Shown here one piece after another: positions 1-6,387 of a DNA stretch of 10,892 nucleotides. Numbering within the stretch: position 1 is the stretch's first letter; every line of letters begins with the position of its first letter. Position numbers and translations under genes: made by a program. This DNA comes from Pseudomonadota bacterium. GTDB lineage: Bacteria > Myxococcota > Polyangia > Polyangiales > Polyangiaceae. The stretch is taken from positions 1 through 10,892 of the forward strand of contig JAEZYO010001034.1 in assembly GCA_023419055.1 (NCBI GenBank). The letters are read 5' to 3'. The notes under the pieces are model-generated. The model saw only the letters and a list, made by a program, of their open reading frames with translations, ran no database searches and was not told the origin of the DNA.

Positions 1-675
1 GAGTGTGACGGCACGTGTAACGCGAGCGCGTCCGCCGAGTGCACGGCAGAGTGCAACGTAGGCGCTTGTGAGGCCGAGTGCGAAGCCAATCCCGGCGAGT
101 TCAGCTGTTCGGGGGAGTGCTCGGCGCAGGCCGAGGCCCACTGTCAGGGCGAATGTTCGGCGGCCGCGAACAAGGGCGAGTGTGAGGCGAGTTGTAAGGC
201 GACCTTCTCCGGCAAGTGCAACGCTCAGTGTGAAGGCACTCCTCCCTCTGCGAGCTGTCGCGCACGCTGCGAGGCGAGCTGTGAGGGCCAGTGTGAGGCG
301 CAGGCCAACGTCGACTGCCAGATCGATTGCCAGGCCGACGGTTACGTCGATTGTAAGGGCCGGCTCGAGGGCGGTTGCGAAGCTCAGTGCAAAAAGCCCG
401 AGGGCGCGCTTTTCTGCGACGGCCAGTACGTCGACCACGGCAACAATCTCGAGGACTGCATCGACTCGATCCGCGCCGAGCTCGACATCGAGGTAGATGC
501 CAGCGCGAGCGGCAGCGCGAGCGGCAGCTGTGACAACGGCTCCTGTGAAGCCAAGGCCGAGGGCGAAGCTTCCGCGAGCTGCAGTCTGGCGAAATCACCC
601 AACCAGGGTTCGGCCGGAGCGTTCGGCTTGCTGGCGGTCGCAGCAGGTCTCGGGCTCGCTCGCCGTCGTCGCTGA
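1..675 (+). CDS. Cysteine-rich CxxxC-repeat surface protein with MYXO-CTERM-like tail (5' end outside window)
   Basis: Frame 1 is open from the left edge to TGA at 673-675 and gives 224 residues with no start inside the window, so this is the C-terminal part of a longer protein. It contains 28 cysteines. From residue 2 to about 130 they form repeated CxxxC pairs (2-6, 14-18, 23-27, 36-40, 48-52, 61-65, 73-77, 86-90, 94-98, 106-110, 126-130), mostly 12-13 residues apart and separated by Ala/Glu/Gln/Ser-rich spacers. A Ser/Ala/Gly linker (167-176) follows. The tail has Cys194, a hydrophobic segment (206-220, GAFGLLAVAAGLGLA) and a final RRRR. That order (Cys, membrane segment, Arg cluster) matches MYXO-CTERM, the C-terminal sorting signal of myxobacteria thought to be processed by the CPBP-family protease myxosortase. 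Surface anchoring is therefore inferred; the role of the repeats is unknown. Confidence 0.85.
   Translation, partial: ECDGTCNASASAECTAECNVGACEAECEANPGEFSCSGECSAQAEAHCQGECSAAANKGECEASCKATFSGKCNAQCEGTPPSASCRARCEASCEGQCEAQANVDCQIDCQADGYVDCKGRLEGGCEAQCKKPEGALFCDGQYVDHGNNLEDCIDSIRAELDIEVDASASGSASGSCDNGSCEAKAEGEASASCSLAKSPNQGSAGAFGLLAVAAGLGLARRRR
502..525 (+). repeat. Two tandem 12-bp units coding a Ser/Ala/Gly linker
   Basis: The unit AGCGCGAGCGGC occurs twice in direct succession (502-513 and 514-525) within the CxxxC-repeat gene. It encodes SASG twice and forms the flexible linker between the Cys-rich region and the C-terminal sorting tail. Repeat slippage could change the linker length. Confidence 0.8.
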
Positions 676-695
676 TTCCGGAGTAATTTGGGGGC

Positions 696-1421
696 GTGTC
701 TCGTCGACGCGCCCCCGTTCTCATTTTGTTCTCGATCGTCGTCGCTCTCTCGACGGCGTGCAAGCCAGGGCCCGGTAGTTCCTGCGACAAGGGGGAGGCT
801 CGCTGCCTGGACCCGCAGCGGGAGCTCGTCTGTCAGGATGGGAAGTTCGTCGAGACCGCTTGCCGCGGACCAGGCGGTTGCTCCGTGGCGCCGGACGGCG
901 TGCGCTGTGACATTTCTGGTAACAGCGCCGGCGATGTCTGCTCGACCGACGAGCAGGGGGCTTCGGCCTGCAAGGACGGTCAGACGATGCTGAGCTGCCG
1001 TGGAGGGCGCTACGTCGCGGTGCCCTGCCGCGGACCGAACGGCTGCCAGAACGAGGGATCGCGCTCGCTCTGCGATCAGTCGATGGCCACGCTGGGAGAC
1101 GACTGCGGGACCGAGGGCACGAAGGCCTGCTCGGTGGAAGGGCGCGAAGTGCTCGCCTGCAGGGAGGGCAAGATGAGACCGCTCGTGCCTTGTCGTGGCC
1201 CGCGCGGCTGCAGCGCCGTCGGAGGCAAGCTCGACTGCGATCTCTCCATCGCGGCGGAAGGCGATGCCTGCGACGCGAAGCTCGAAGGCCACGTCGCGTG
1301 CTCGCCCGACGCGGAGAAGATCGTGCGCTGTGCAGGCGGCCGCTTCATCGCCGACGACACCTGTAAGGCCGGGAAGCGCTGCGTCGCGACCGGCACGACC
1401 ACCGAATGCGCCAAACCCTGA
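696..1421 (+). CDS. Lipoprotein with four six-cysteine repeats
   Basis: The GTG start at 696 opens a good export signal: an SRRR n-region, a hydrophobic core (7-18) and a lipobox-like STAC with Cys22 as the candidate lipidated residue. GGAG (680-683) and a G run (690-694) lie upstream. The mature part is four repeats of about 50-55 residues, each with six cysteines: 30/37/46/56/62/71, 82/92/101/111/117/126, 137/145/155/166/172/181 and 192/202/212/223/229/238. Repeats 1-3 share CRGPxGC, and most junctions read GDxC. The even cysteine count in each unit suggests three disulfides per repeat in an exported protein. It starts 20 bp after the CxxxC-repeat gene on the same strand, so the two are probably co-transcribed. 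I do not recognise a named domain; binding or structural roles are guesses. Confidence 0.88.
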   Translation: MSRRRAPVLILFSIVVALSTACKPGPGSSCDKGEARCLDPQRELVCQDGKFVETACRGPGGCSVAPDGVRCDISGNSAGDVCSTDEQGASACKDGQTMLSCRGGRYVAVPCRGPNGCQNEGSRSLCDQSMATLGDDCGTEGTKACSVEGREVLACREGKMRPLVPCRGPRGCSAVGGKLDCDLSIAAEGDACDAKLEGHVACSPDAEKIVRCAGGRFIADDTCKAGKRCVATGTTTECAKP

Positions 1422-1423
1422 GG

Positions 1424-1438
1424 CGAGCTCAGAGCTCG
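1424..1438. terminator. Hairpin at a convergent gene junction
   Basis: CGAGCT (1424-1429), a 3-nt loop CAG, and AGCTCG (1433-1438) form a perfect 6-bp stem. It lies in the 7-bp gap between the + strand lipoprotein stop and the - strand oxidoreductase stop, and overlaps the latter. No T-run follows on either strand, so a bidirectional terminator role is only a possibility. Confidence 0.3.
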
Positions 1439-2448
1439 ATGCAGATCTTGCCGAAGTGACGGCCGCTCGCGAGGTGCTCGAACGCGGCTCGCGCCGAGGC
1501 GAGGTCGAAGGTTCGATCGATGGCCGGCCGAAGCGAGTGGGTCTCGACGGCGCGGTTCAGCGACTCGAAGGTCGCGCGCGAACCCACGAGGATCCCTTGC
1601 AGCCTCACGTTGCGCATCACGGCCGGCACGAGGCTCGGCGTGTTGCCGCTCGCGACCACGCCCACGAGGCTGATCGTTCCGCCAGCCCGCACCGCGCGCA
1701 GCGACTCGCCGAGGGTGCCGGCTCCGCCGACTTCGAGGACGTGATCCACGCCGCGTTCGTGGGTTCGACGCCGCACCTCGCGACCGAACTCGGGCGTCCG
1801 AGCTAGATCGATGCCCTCGTCGGCTCCGAGCGCGAGCGCTCGCGCGAGCTTTCCGGCGTCTCGGCTCGTGACGAGCACGCGCGCGCCCGCGAGTTTGCCG
1901 AGCAAGATGCCGAAGGTAGAGACTCCGCCCGTGCCGAGCACGAGCAAGCTCTGGCCCGGCGTCAAAGCGCCTTCTTCGAACAGCGCACGAAACGCCGTCA
2001 CCGCCGCGCAAGGCAGCGTGGCCGCTTCGAGGTAGGAGAGGTGCTCCGGGATCGCCACGGCGCTCTCCGCGTCGCACACGAGGTACTCCGCGAGCGTGCC
2101 GTCGAGCGGCCCGCCGAGACCGCGTCGCGGTGTCTCTCGTGTCGGCGGCCCGTCGAGCCAGCCGCGCGCAAAAATAGGGCATACGCGATCACCGACCTCG
2201 AACCGAGTGACGCCGGCGCCTACCTCCACCACCTCACCCGCGCCGTCCGAGCACGGTACGAGCGGTAGCACGAGCTTCGGATCGTACTTCCCCTCGATCA
2301 TCAAGAGATCGCGGTAGTTGAGCGACGCGGCGCGCAGGCGGATCAACATCTCGCCGGCGCCGGCGCGCGGGACGGGCCTGTCTTCGAGCACGAGGTGGTC
2401 CACGCCGAAGCCGCCTTGCAGGCTCACGACTCGCATGGGCGCGATCAT
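1429..2448 (-). CDS. Zinc-independent MDR-family NAD(P)H quinone oxidoreductase / alcohol dehydrogenase-like protein
   Basis: This 339-aa protein has the usual length and layout of the medium-chain dehydrogenase/reductase superfamily: a GroES-like N-terminal domain (about 1-130), then a Rossmann nucleotide-binding domain with LGTGGVSTFG at 171-180 and an acceptor-like VLVTSRDAGK strand end at 191-200. The zinc ADH signature is absent: the usual catalytic Cys region reads SLNYRD (42-47), and the GHE motif region reads SDGAGEVVEVG (67-77). This points to the quinone-reductase-like, zinc-free branch. The expected reaction is NAD(P)H-dependent reduction of a quinone or enone; the substrate cannot be read from sequence. 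The ATG overlaps the TGA of the upstream 846-aa gene as ATGA, so translation is probably coupled and this start is favoured over Met5. Confidence 0.92.
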   Translation of the reverse strand: MIAPMRVVSLQGGFGVDHLVLEDRPVPRAGAGEMLIRLRAASLNYRDLLMIEGKYDPKLVLPLVPCSDGAGEVVEVGAGVTRFEVGDRVCPIFARGWLDGPPTRETPRRGLGGPLDGTLAEYLVCDAESAVAIPEHLSYLEAATLPCAAVTAFRALFEEGALTPGQSLLVLGTGGVSTFGILLGKLAGARVLVTSRDAGKLARALALGADEGIDLARTPEFGREVRRRTHERGVDHVLEVGGAGTLGESLRAVRAGGTISLVGVVASGNTPSLVPAVMRNVRLQGILVGSRATFESLNRAVETHSLRPAIDRTFDLASARAAFEHLASGRHFGKICIEL

Positions 2449-4985
2449 ACCCCGGCGAGGGACATCCGTCGCTCGAGCTCCGAGAGCCGCGAGTAGGCTT
2501 CACGCCAGCCGAGAGAACGCTCGGCGACGCGCTCGTGGAGCCAGGCTCCGAGCTCCTTCATGTGCTCGCTCGAATGGCGCGCGAGCCGCTCGTCGGCGGC
2601 GAGTTTTCGCGCAGTCTCCGCGGTCAGTGCGGCCGGAACCGAAGCGAGCAGCGCGCTCGTGGGTCTACCGCGACCGGGCTCGAAGCGCGCTTCGAGCGCC
2701 GCGACGAGCCTCGAGGGCGCGCGACGCCAGAGCTCGGCGAGCGCGTCCAGGTTCGAGGGTTCGAGGCCGAGCGAGAGCAAGGTGTCGAGCTCGGCCTCGG
2801 GCACCGCTCGCCAGAACGCGAGCGACTCAGCTGATCGCCGAGTGCGCGTCCAATGGTCGACGAAGGAACGCCACTGCTCACGACTCAAGTGTTCGAATTC
2901 GTCAGCGCAGTCCTCGCTCGAGGCGAAATGCTCGAGCACGCTCATCGGCGCGTGCGAAAAGAGCAACGCGGCGAAGCTCTTCTCCAGCGTGGGTAGCTCC
3001 GGTCGCAGCGCAGCCTCCCACGCCGCCCAAACCGCGCGGAGGACGGGGGCCGCCTTGGCCGGCTCGCTGCCGAGCTCTCCGAGCAACGCGGCGCGCCCGA
3101 ACGAGGTGTCCACGGCGGCTTTCCAGAGCTCCCAATCGAGCTCGTTCGAATCCGCGCTGCGGAGGACGGCGGCCGGAGCGGCGAGGGCGTGTCCGAGATC
3201 CTTCGCGAGCCTTCCGCAGAGCCTCGCGGTGCCTCTGGCGACGTCGAGCTCGGGCCAGCGCTCGAGCGCTCCCGCGATGGCGTCGAGACGCTCGACGTCC
3301 ACCTCCTTGGCTCGACCCTCGCGCGCCGAGCGGCGCCGCGGTCGCTCCGGTACCTCTTCGGAGAGCGCGAGCAGCGCGAGCTGGTAGACGCCGTTCGAGA
3401 GCAAGCCTTGCCCGACTCGAGCAGAAGGCGGAGCGTCCGCGCGAGCGCGATGCTCGATGCGTGGAGCGAGGACGCGATCGTCTCGCGGGACAGCGAGCTC
3501 GAGCGCCAGATCGAGCAAGCTTTCGGCGCTCTCCGCTCCGAGCTCGACGCCTCGCAGGAGCGCGACGCCGGTACACCGCACGACGCACTCGACCGCGGCC
3601 GCGAGCGCCGGCTCGTCCCCGACCTCCAGGTCGACGATTTCGTCGACGAGAGTGGGATCAGGAGCGAGGGCTCGCTCGAAGAGCGCCGAGGCGACGCGAG
3701 GAGCTGCGTGCGGGCGGAGCAGCGCCTCGCCGAAATCGCTCGGAGCGGCACGGGCGAGCTGCTCGACCGCTTCGACCGTGAGCGCGCTCACGAGCCAGTG
3801 GGGGCGGAGCGCCAGCCGCTCTTCACCGGCGTTGGCGAGCACCCCGAGCCGCGTGAGTGCACGGAGCACTCGAAAGGCTCCCGGCGGTAGCTCTCGAGCG
3901 GCGCGCTCCAGATCTCTCGGACGGATCCCCGATTCCGAGCGCGTGAAGGCAAGCTTCAGCCACTCGAGGTCGGCGCCGAGGCGGAGCTCGGCCGGTAGAA
4001 GATCGGACCACTCTTCGAGCGTCCGAGACACCCACCAGGGTAGGTCGGCGTCCACGATCGAGCGCCTGAGCAGCGCAACCATGGCGTCGGCCGCTCCACG
4101 CTTGACCCAGTCCGTGCTCGCGGCGTCCGGATCGAGCAGCTCGTGGCTTCGCCGTCTCAAGTAGAGTCGCGAGAGCTTGCTCCCACTCCGGCGGCGGAGC
4201 TCCGTGACACCGAGCTCCTCCGCCAGACCGACCAAACCGAGCACCGCGCCGGCGCTGTCGAGCCACCCTTGCGCGAGCGGCCCCTCCGAGAGGTACGAGC
4301 ACAGCTCGCTGCGCTCGAAGGTGCCCCCTTCCGGCAGGCGATCGGCCGCCCAATCGACGATCGGCGCGAGGTTCCTGCAGAGCTCGGCCGAGCGCACTAC
4401 CTTGAACCCGGACCCCTCCGGAGGAGCGAACGTCGCCGCCACGCAGAGCCCTGGACGAGCGCGAGGTACGCCCTCGGGCGGATCGAGCTCCAGGTAGGTC
4501 GGAGCCGAGGGGTCATCGGTCGAGACGAGGAGACCCCGTGCGCGCAACCAAGCTCCAACCAGGGTTCGACCCGAGCCGGAGGGGGCGAGCCACCAGAGGC
4601 CGCTCCAGCTCGAGGGACTGAGGACCTCGGTTGGCAGGCCGGGAAACAGCGCCTCGCGAGCCAGATCGAGCGGGCGACCGGTGGGAAGGTCATCCAGCCT
4701 GAGGTGGCGCCCGTCGACCCGTTGAGTGGCCGGAGAAGACGCGAGGATGAGCTCCTCGCGCGTGATCCCGAGCACCTCCGCGAGCGCAGATTGGACCGAT
4801 GGCCGGTGGGTGAGCCACTCGAGCTCGAGCTCTCGATCGAGCTTGCCGAGGAGAGCTCCGAAGGAGCGCTTCTGGATCGAGATCTCTTGCGGCCAGCTGG
4901 CCTGATTCAAGGCTCGAGCGGCGAGCTCGTCGAAGCTCTTGATGGGCGAGCGCGAAGCTCGCATCAGGTCCCGCAGCCAACCCAT
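2445..4985 (-). CDS. Large STAND-like protein with putative HTH, degenerate P-loop and helical C-terminus
   Basis: The protein is 846 aa and not confidently named. Residues about 40-80 (RSFGALLGKLD, then LAEVLGITREEL at 68-79) look like a small helix-turn-helix-type domain. Residues 130-145 contain LWWLAPSGSGRTL, a Walker-A-like loop in which the first Gly is Ala134 and the usual Lys is Arg140, so ATP hydrolysis is doubtful. No clear Walker B was found. Residues about 354-401 (VLRALTRLGVLANAGEERLALRPHWL, cut here for description as 373-398) resemble a winged helix, and 400-846 is Leu/Ala/Glu-rich and probably an alpha-helical solenoid. The order HTH, NTPase, winged helix, repeats is that of STAND signal-transduction proteins, and I recall similar N-termini in other myxobacterial STAND-like proteins. 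No signal peptide or membrane helix is seen, so it should be cytoplasmic. It is the first gene of a two-gene operon with the MDR enzyme. Regulation through the palindromic leader is plausible. Confidence 0.85.
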   Translation of the reverse strand: MGWLRDLMRASRSPIKSFDELAARALNQASWPQEISIQKRSFGALLGKLDRELELEWLTHRPSVQSALAEVLGITREELILASSPATQRVDGRHLRLDDLPTGRPLDLAREALFPGLPTEVLSPSSWSGLWWLAPSGSGRTLVGAWLRARGLLVSTDDPSAPTYLELDPPEGVPRARPGLCVAATFAPPEGSGFKVVRSAELCRNLAPIVDWAADRLPEGGTFERSELCSYLSEGPLAQGWLDSAGAVLGLVGLAEELGVTELRRRSGSKLSRLYLRRRSHELLDPDAASTDWVKRGAADAMVALLRRSIVDADLPWWVSRTLEEWSDLLPAELRLGADLEWLKLAFTRSESGIRPRDLERAARELPPGAFRVLRALTRLGVLANAGEERLALRPHWLVSALTVEAVEQLARAAPSDFGEALLRPHAAPRVASALFERALAPDPTLVDEIVDLEVGDEPALAAAVECVVRCTGVALLRGVELGAESAESLLDLALELAVPRDDRVLAPRIEHRARADAPPSARVGQGLLSNGVYQLALLALSEEVPERPRRRSAREGRAKEVDVERLDAIAGALERWPELDVARGTARLCGRLAKDLGHALAAPAAVLRSADSNELDWELWKAAVDTSFGRAALLGELGSEPAKAAPVLRAVWAAWEAALRPELPTLEKSFAALLFSHAPMSVLEHFASSEDCADEFEHLSREQWRSFVDHWTRTRRSAESLAFWRAVPEAELDTLLSLGLEPSNLDALAELWRRAPSRLVAALEARFEPGRGRPTSALLASVPAALTAETARKLAADERLARHSSEHMKELGAWLHERVAERSLGWREAYSRLSELERRMSLAGV

Positions 4986-5006
4986 GGCTCTGAGGGGACT
5001 TTTTAA

Positions 5007-5111
5007 TGCAGGATCAGTGCATCATGCAAGCATGATGCTGCATTCGCGACTGCATCAGCCTATTCGAGGGCTCGCATCTCGGCAGGAATCGAGTGCACCC
5101 TGCATTCTCGA
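5007..5111 (-). promoter_or_regulatory. TGCA-rich leader with palindromes upstream of the STAND-like operon
   Basis: The tetramer TGCA occurs seven times in about 100 bp (5007, 5018, 5025, 5039, 5051, 5094, 5101). TGCATCA is present at 5018 and 5051 on the + strand, with GCATCA inverted at 5033-5038. The 11-mer TGCATTCnCGA is repeated at 5039-5049 and 5101-5111, 62 bp apart. This is 22-126 bp before the ATG of the 846-aa protein. Reading toward that gene, TTGCAT (5031-5026) and an AT-rich TTAAAA (5006-5001 area) could be weak promoter elements. Operator function is inferred from position and symmetry only. The rest of the 252-bp gap (4986-5237) shows nothing else I can support. Confidence 0.5.
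5019..5038. repeat. Perfect 9-bp inverted repeat, candidate operator
   Basis: GCATCATGC (5019-5027), spacer AA, and its exact reverse complement GCATGATGC (5030-5038) form a 20-bp dyad. It lies 34 bp upstream of the start of the 846-aa protein, where a repressor dimer could block transcription. The short spacer and lack of a T-run argue against a terminator hairpin. A DNA-binding dimer site is the simplest reading; the binding protein is unknown, with the HTH-like N-terminus of the downstream gene product one candidate. Confidence 0.65.
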
Positions 5112-5237
5112 ATGTCTAAAACAAGCGCCAAGGTGACTCGGCGGCCTGCCTGAAGGTCCTGTGGCGACCAGGAACGGCCTGTTGGCTGGCAGAACTGCAG
5201 GCAGAGTCAGAGTTCAGCCACCGGGCCCGCGCTGGCG

Positions 5238-5657
5238 CTACCGAACGCGCCATCCTCCCTCGTGGAGCTCCAGAATGTAGCGACCTCCGGCGTCCAGTTT
5301 CAAGCCACTCACGTGCTGAAAACGATCGTCTCGGTCAACCGCCCGAACGTCCCAGCGGCCGGGCTCCCGGACCGCGATGGGTACCCGCTCGCCGACCGGG
5401 ATGGCGGCGCCGAGCAGGTCCCCGCCCCAGATGGCCTGACCTTCCGGAGAGTCGGGGTCGAGCTTCGGATCGTTCACCGCTTCGGTCTTGGCCATGAAGA
5501 GGGCGTTGATGCCCACGTCCGTGGCGTTCTTGACCGCGAAGTCGACCGGCCCCTCGCCTGAGCCGCTCTTCACCGTGACGAGCCGGGAGCTTTCACCCCC
5601 ACACCCGACGATTCCGCTGCCCACCGCGAAAACCAGAGCAAGAACCAGAGCTCGCAT
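5238..5657 (-). CDS. Small lipoprotein, putative single-domain periplasmic protein
   Basis: The protein is 139 aa. The N-terminus is a clear lipoprotein signal: MRALVLALVF hydrophobic run and lipobox IVGC with Cys19, then a Ser/Gly-rich spacer (20-37). The mature domain (about 38-139) has an N-x-T start (FAVKNATDVGINALF), WGGDLLG at 77-83, a turn with IPVGERVPI (86-94), and a C-terminal strand GGRYILEL. From memory this matches a recurring small beta-sandwich-like family of Gram-negative lipoproteins and secreted proteins, with an N-terminal N-x-T strand, a W-[GE]-x-D-x-LG motif and a closing Y-x-L strand; no function is established that I know of. It diverges from the M50 protease gene, with 71 bp between starts that must hold both promoters. 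No obvious -35/-10 pair was seen there. Confidence 0.85.
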   Translation of the reverse strand: MRALVLALVFAVGSGIVGCGGESSRLVTVKSGSGEGPVDFAVKNATDVGINALFMAKTEAVNDPKLDPDSPEGQAIWGGDLLGAAIPVGERVPIAVREPGRWDVRAVDRDDRFQHVSGLKLDAGGRYILELHEGGWRVR

Positions 5658-5728
5658 CGTGTCTCATCGTAGGCCCGAGTCGCTGATCGGTGCTAGAGCC
5701 ATCTCCGCGCCCCCCGAGGCAACTTCGA

Positions 5729-6376
5729 ATGGATATCGCACAGTTCGTGGTCGGCTACTTGGTGTTCCTGTTCAGCACCACCTGCCACGAGGCCGCGCAC
5801 GCCTACCTGGCCTACAAGGGCGGAGACCCGACCGCCTACCTCGGCGGGCACGTGACGCTCGACCCCATTCCACACATCAAGCGCTCGCCGTTCGGCATGG
5901 TGGTCGTGCCACTGCTCGGCGGGCTGTTCGGTGGCCTCATGATCGGCTGGGCTTCGGTTCCCGTCGATCCCTACTGGGCGCGCCGCCATCCGACCCGAGC
6001 AGCGTTCATGTCGCTGGCGGGACCGATGACGAACCTGCTGCTCGCGGTGATCGCGTTCATCGTCTTGAAGTACCTGAACTCTCAGGGGACCTTCAGCGCG
6101 GTCGAACCGGGTTCGGCGCTCGCGGCGGCTCGCTCCGCGCTCTACACGCTCGTCTTCCTGAACGTCGCGCTCGCGTTGTTGAACCTGATCCCGTTTCCGC
6201 CGCTCGACGGGGCTGGTGTGGCGGAGGGTTTTTCGCCGCGCGCGGCGGGCTCGTTCTACGACAAGCTGCGCGAAAACCAGATGTTGCAGCTGCTCGGCCT
6301 GGTGCTCATCTGGCAGATCTTTCCGCGTCTGTTCGATCCGGTGCAGATGTTCGTATTCAGCTTGCTGAGAAGCTGA
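5729..6376 (+). CDS. Site-2-protease-like membrane metalloprotease (peptidase family M50)
   Basis: This is a 215-aa multi-span membrane protein. HEAAH at 20-24 in the first helix is the HExxH zinc and catalytic motif, and NLIPFPPLDG at 152-161 supplies the third zinc ligand (Asp160), as in the M50/S2P family. SLAGPMTN (95-102) corresponds to the conserved G-P-x-x-N segment. There is no PDZ domain, so this is the short S2P-like class rather than RseP. It would cleave membrane-embedded substrates, which are unknown. The ATG at 5729 is preferred over GTG 5690: GAGG at 5715-5718 is well spaced for it, and the protein then starts at the first hydrophobic segment. All key residues are present. It ends 9 bp before the convergent sigma-like gene. 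Confidence 0.93.
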   Translation: MDIAQFVVGYLVFLFSTTCHEAAHAYLAYKGGDPTAYLGGHVTLDPIPHIKRSPFGMVVVPLLGGLFGGLMIGWASVPVDPYWARRHPTRAAFMSLAGPMTNLLLAVIAFIVLKYLNSQGTFSAVEPGSALAAARSALYTLVFLNVALALLNLIPFPPLDGAGVAEGFSPRAAGSFYDKLRENQMLQLLGLVLIWQIFPRLFDPVQMFVFSLLRS

Positions 6377-6387
6377 AGGCGAGCTTC
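6369..6387. terminator. Short hairpin between convergent genes
   Basis: GAAGCT (6369-6374) and AGCTTC (6382-6387) form a perfect 6-bp stem with a 7-nt loop. It spans the stop of the protease gene and the stop of the sigma-like gene. No T-run follows, so termination activity is doubtful. It resembles the stem at the other convergent junction (1424-1438). Confidence 0.3.

Noticed and set aside
1..330. Regular repeats resembling a CRISPR or satellite array
   Set aside because: The period is set at protein level (CxxxC) with varied codons and no identical DNA repeats or spacers.
384..1292. Long - strand open frame across the two cysteine-rich genes
   Set aside because: It runs through two well-supported + strand genes with signal peptide, repeats and sorting tail; its own composition shows no domain.
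1076..2182. - strand open frame of 368 codons overlapping the lipoprotein and the oxidoreductase
   Set aside because: It is Arg-rich shadow coding in another frame of the MDR gene and crosses a convergent junction.
2318..3781. Long + strand open frame (487 codons) opposite the STAND-like gene
   Set aside because: Its translation is dominated by Arg, Ala, Ser and Pro with no domain signal, typical of the antisense of a GC-rich gene. The - strand frame has a coherent protein.
4939..5136. Small + strand open frame of 65 codons in the leader of the STAND-like operon
   Set aside because: It overlaps the start of the 846-aa gene and the palindromes, has no ribosome binding site, and shows no recognisable feature.
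5146..5205. Scattered CTGCCTG/CAGGCAG inverted repeat between the STAND-like and lipoprotein genes
   Set aside because: The arms are about 50 bp apart and lack a T-run, so neither a terminator nor an operator can be supported.
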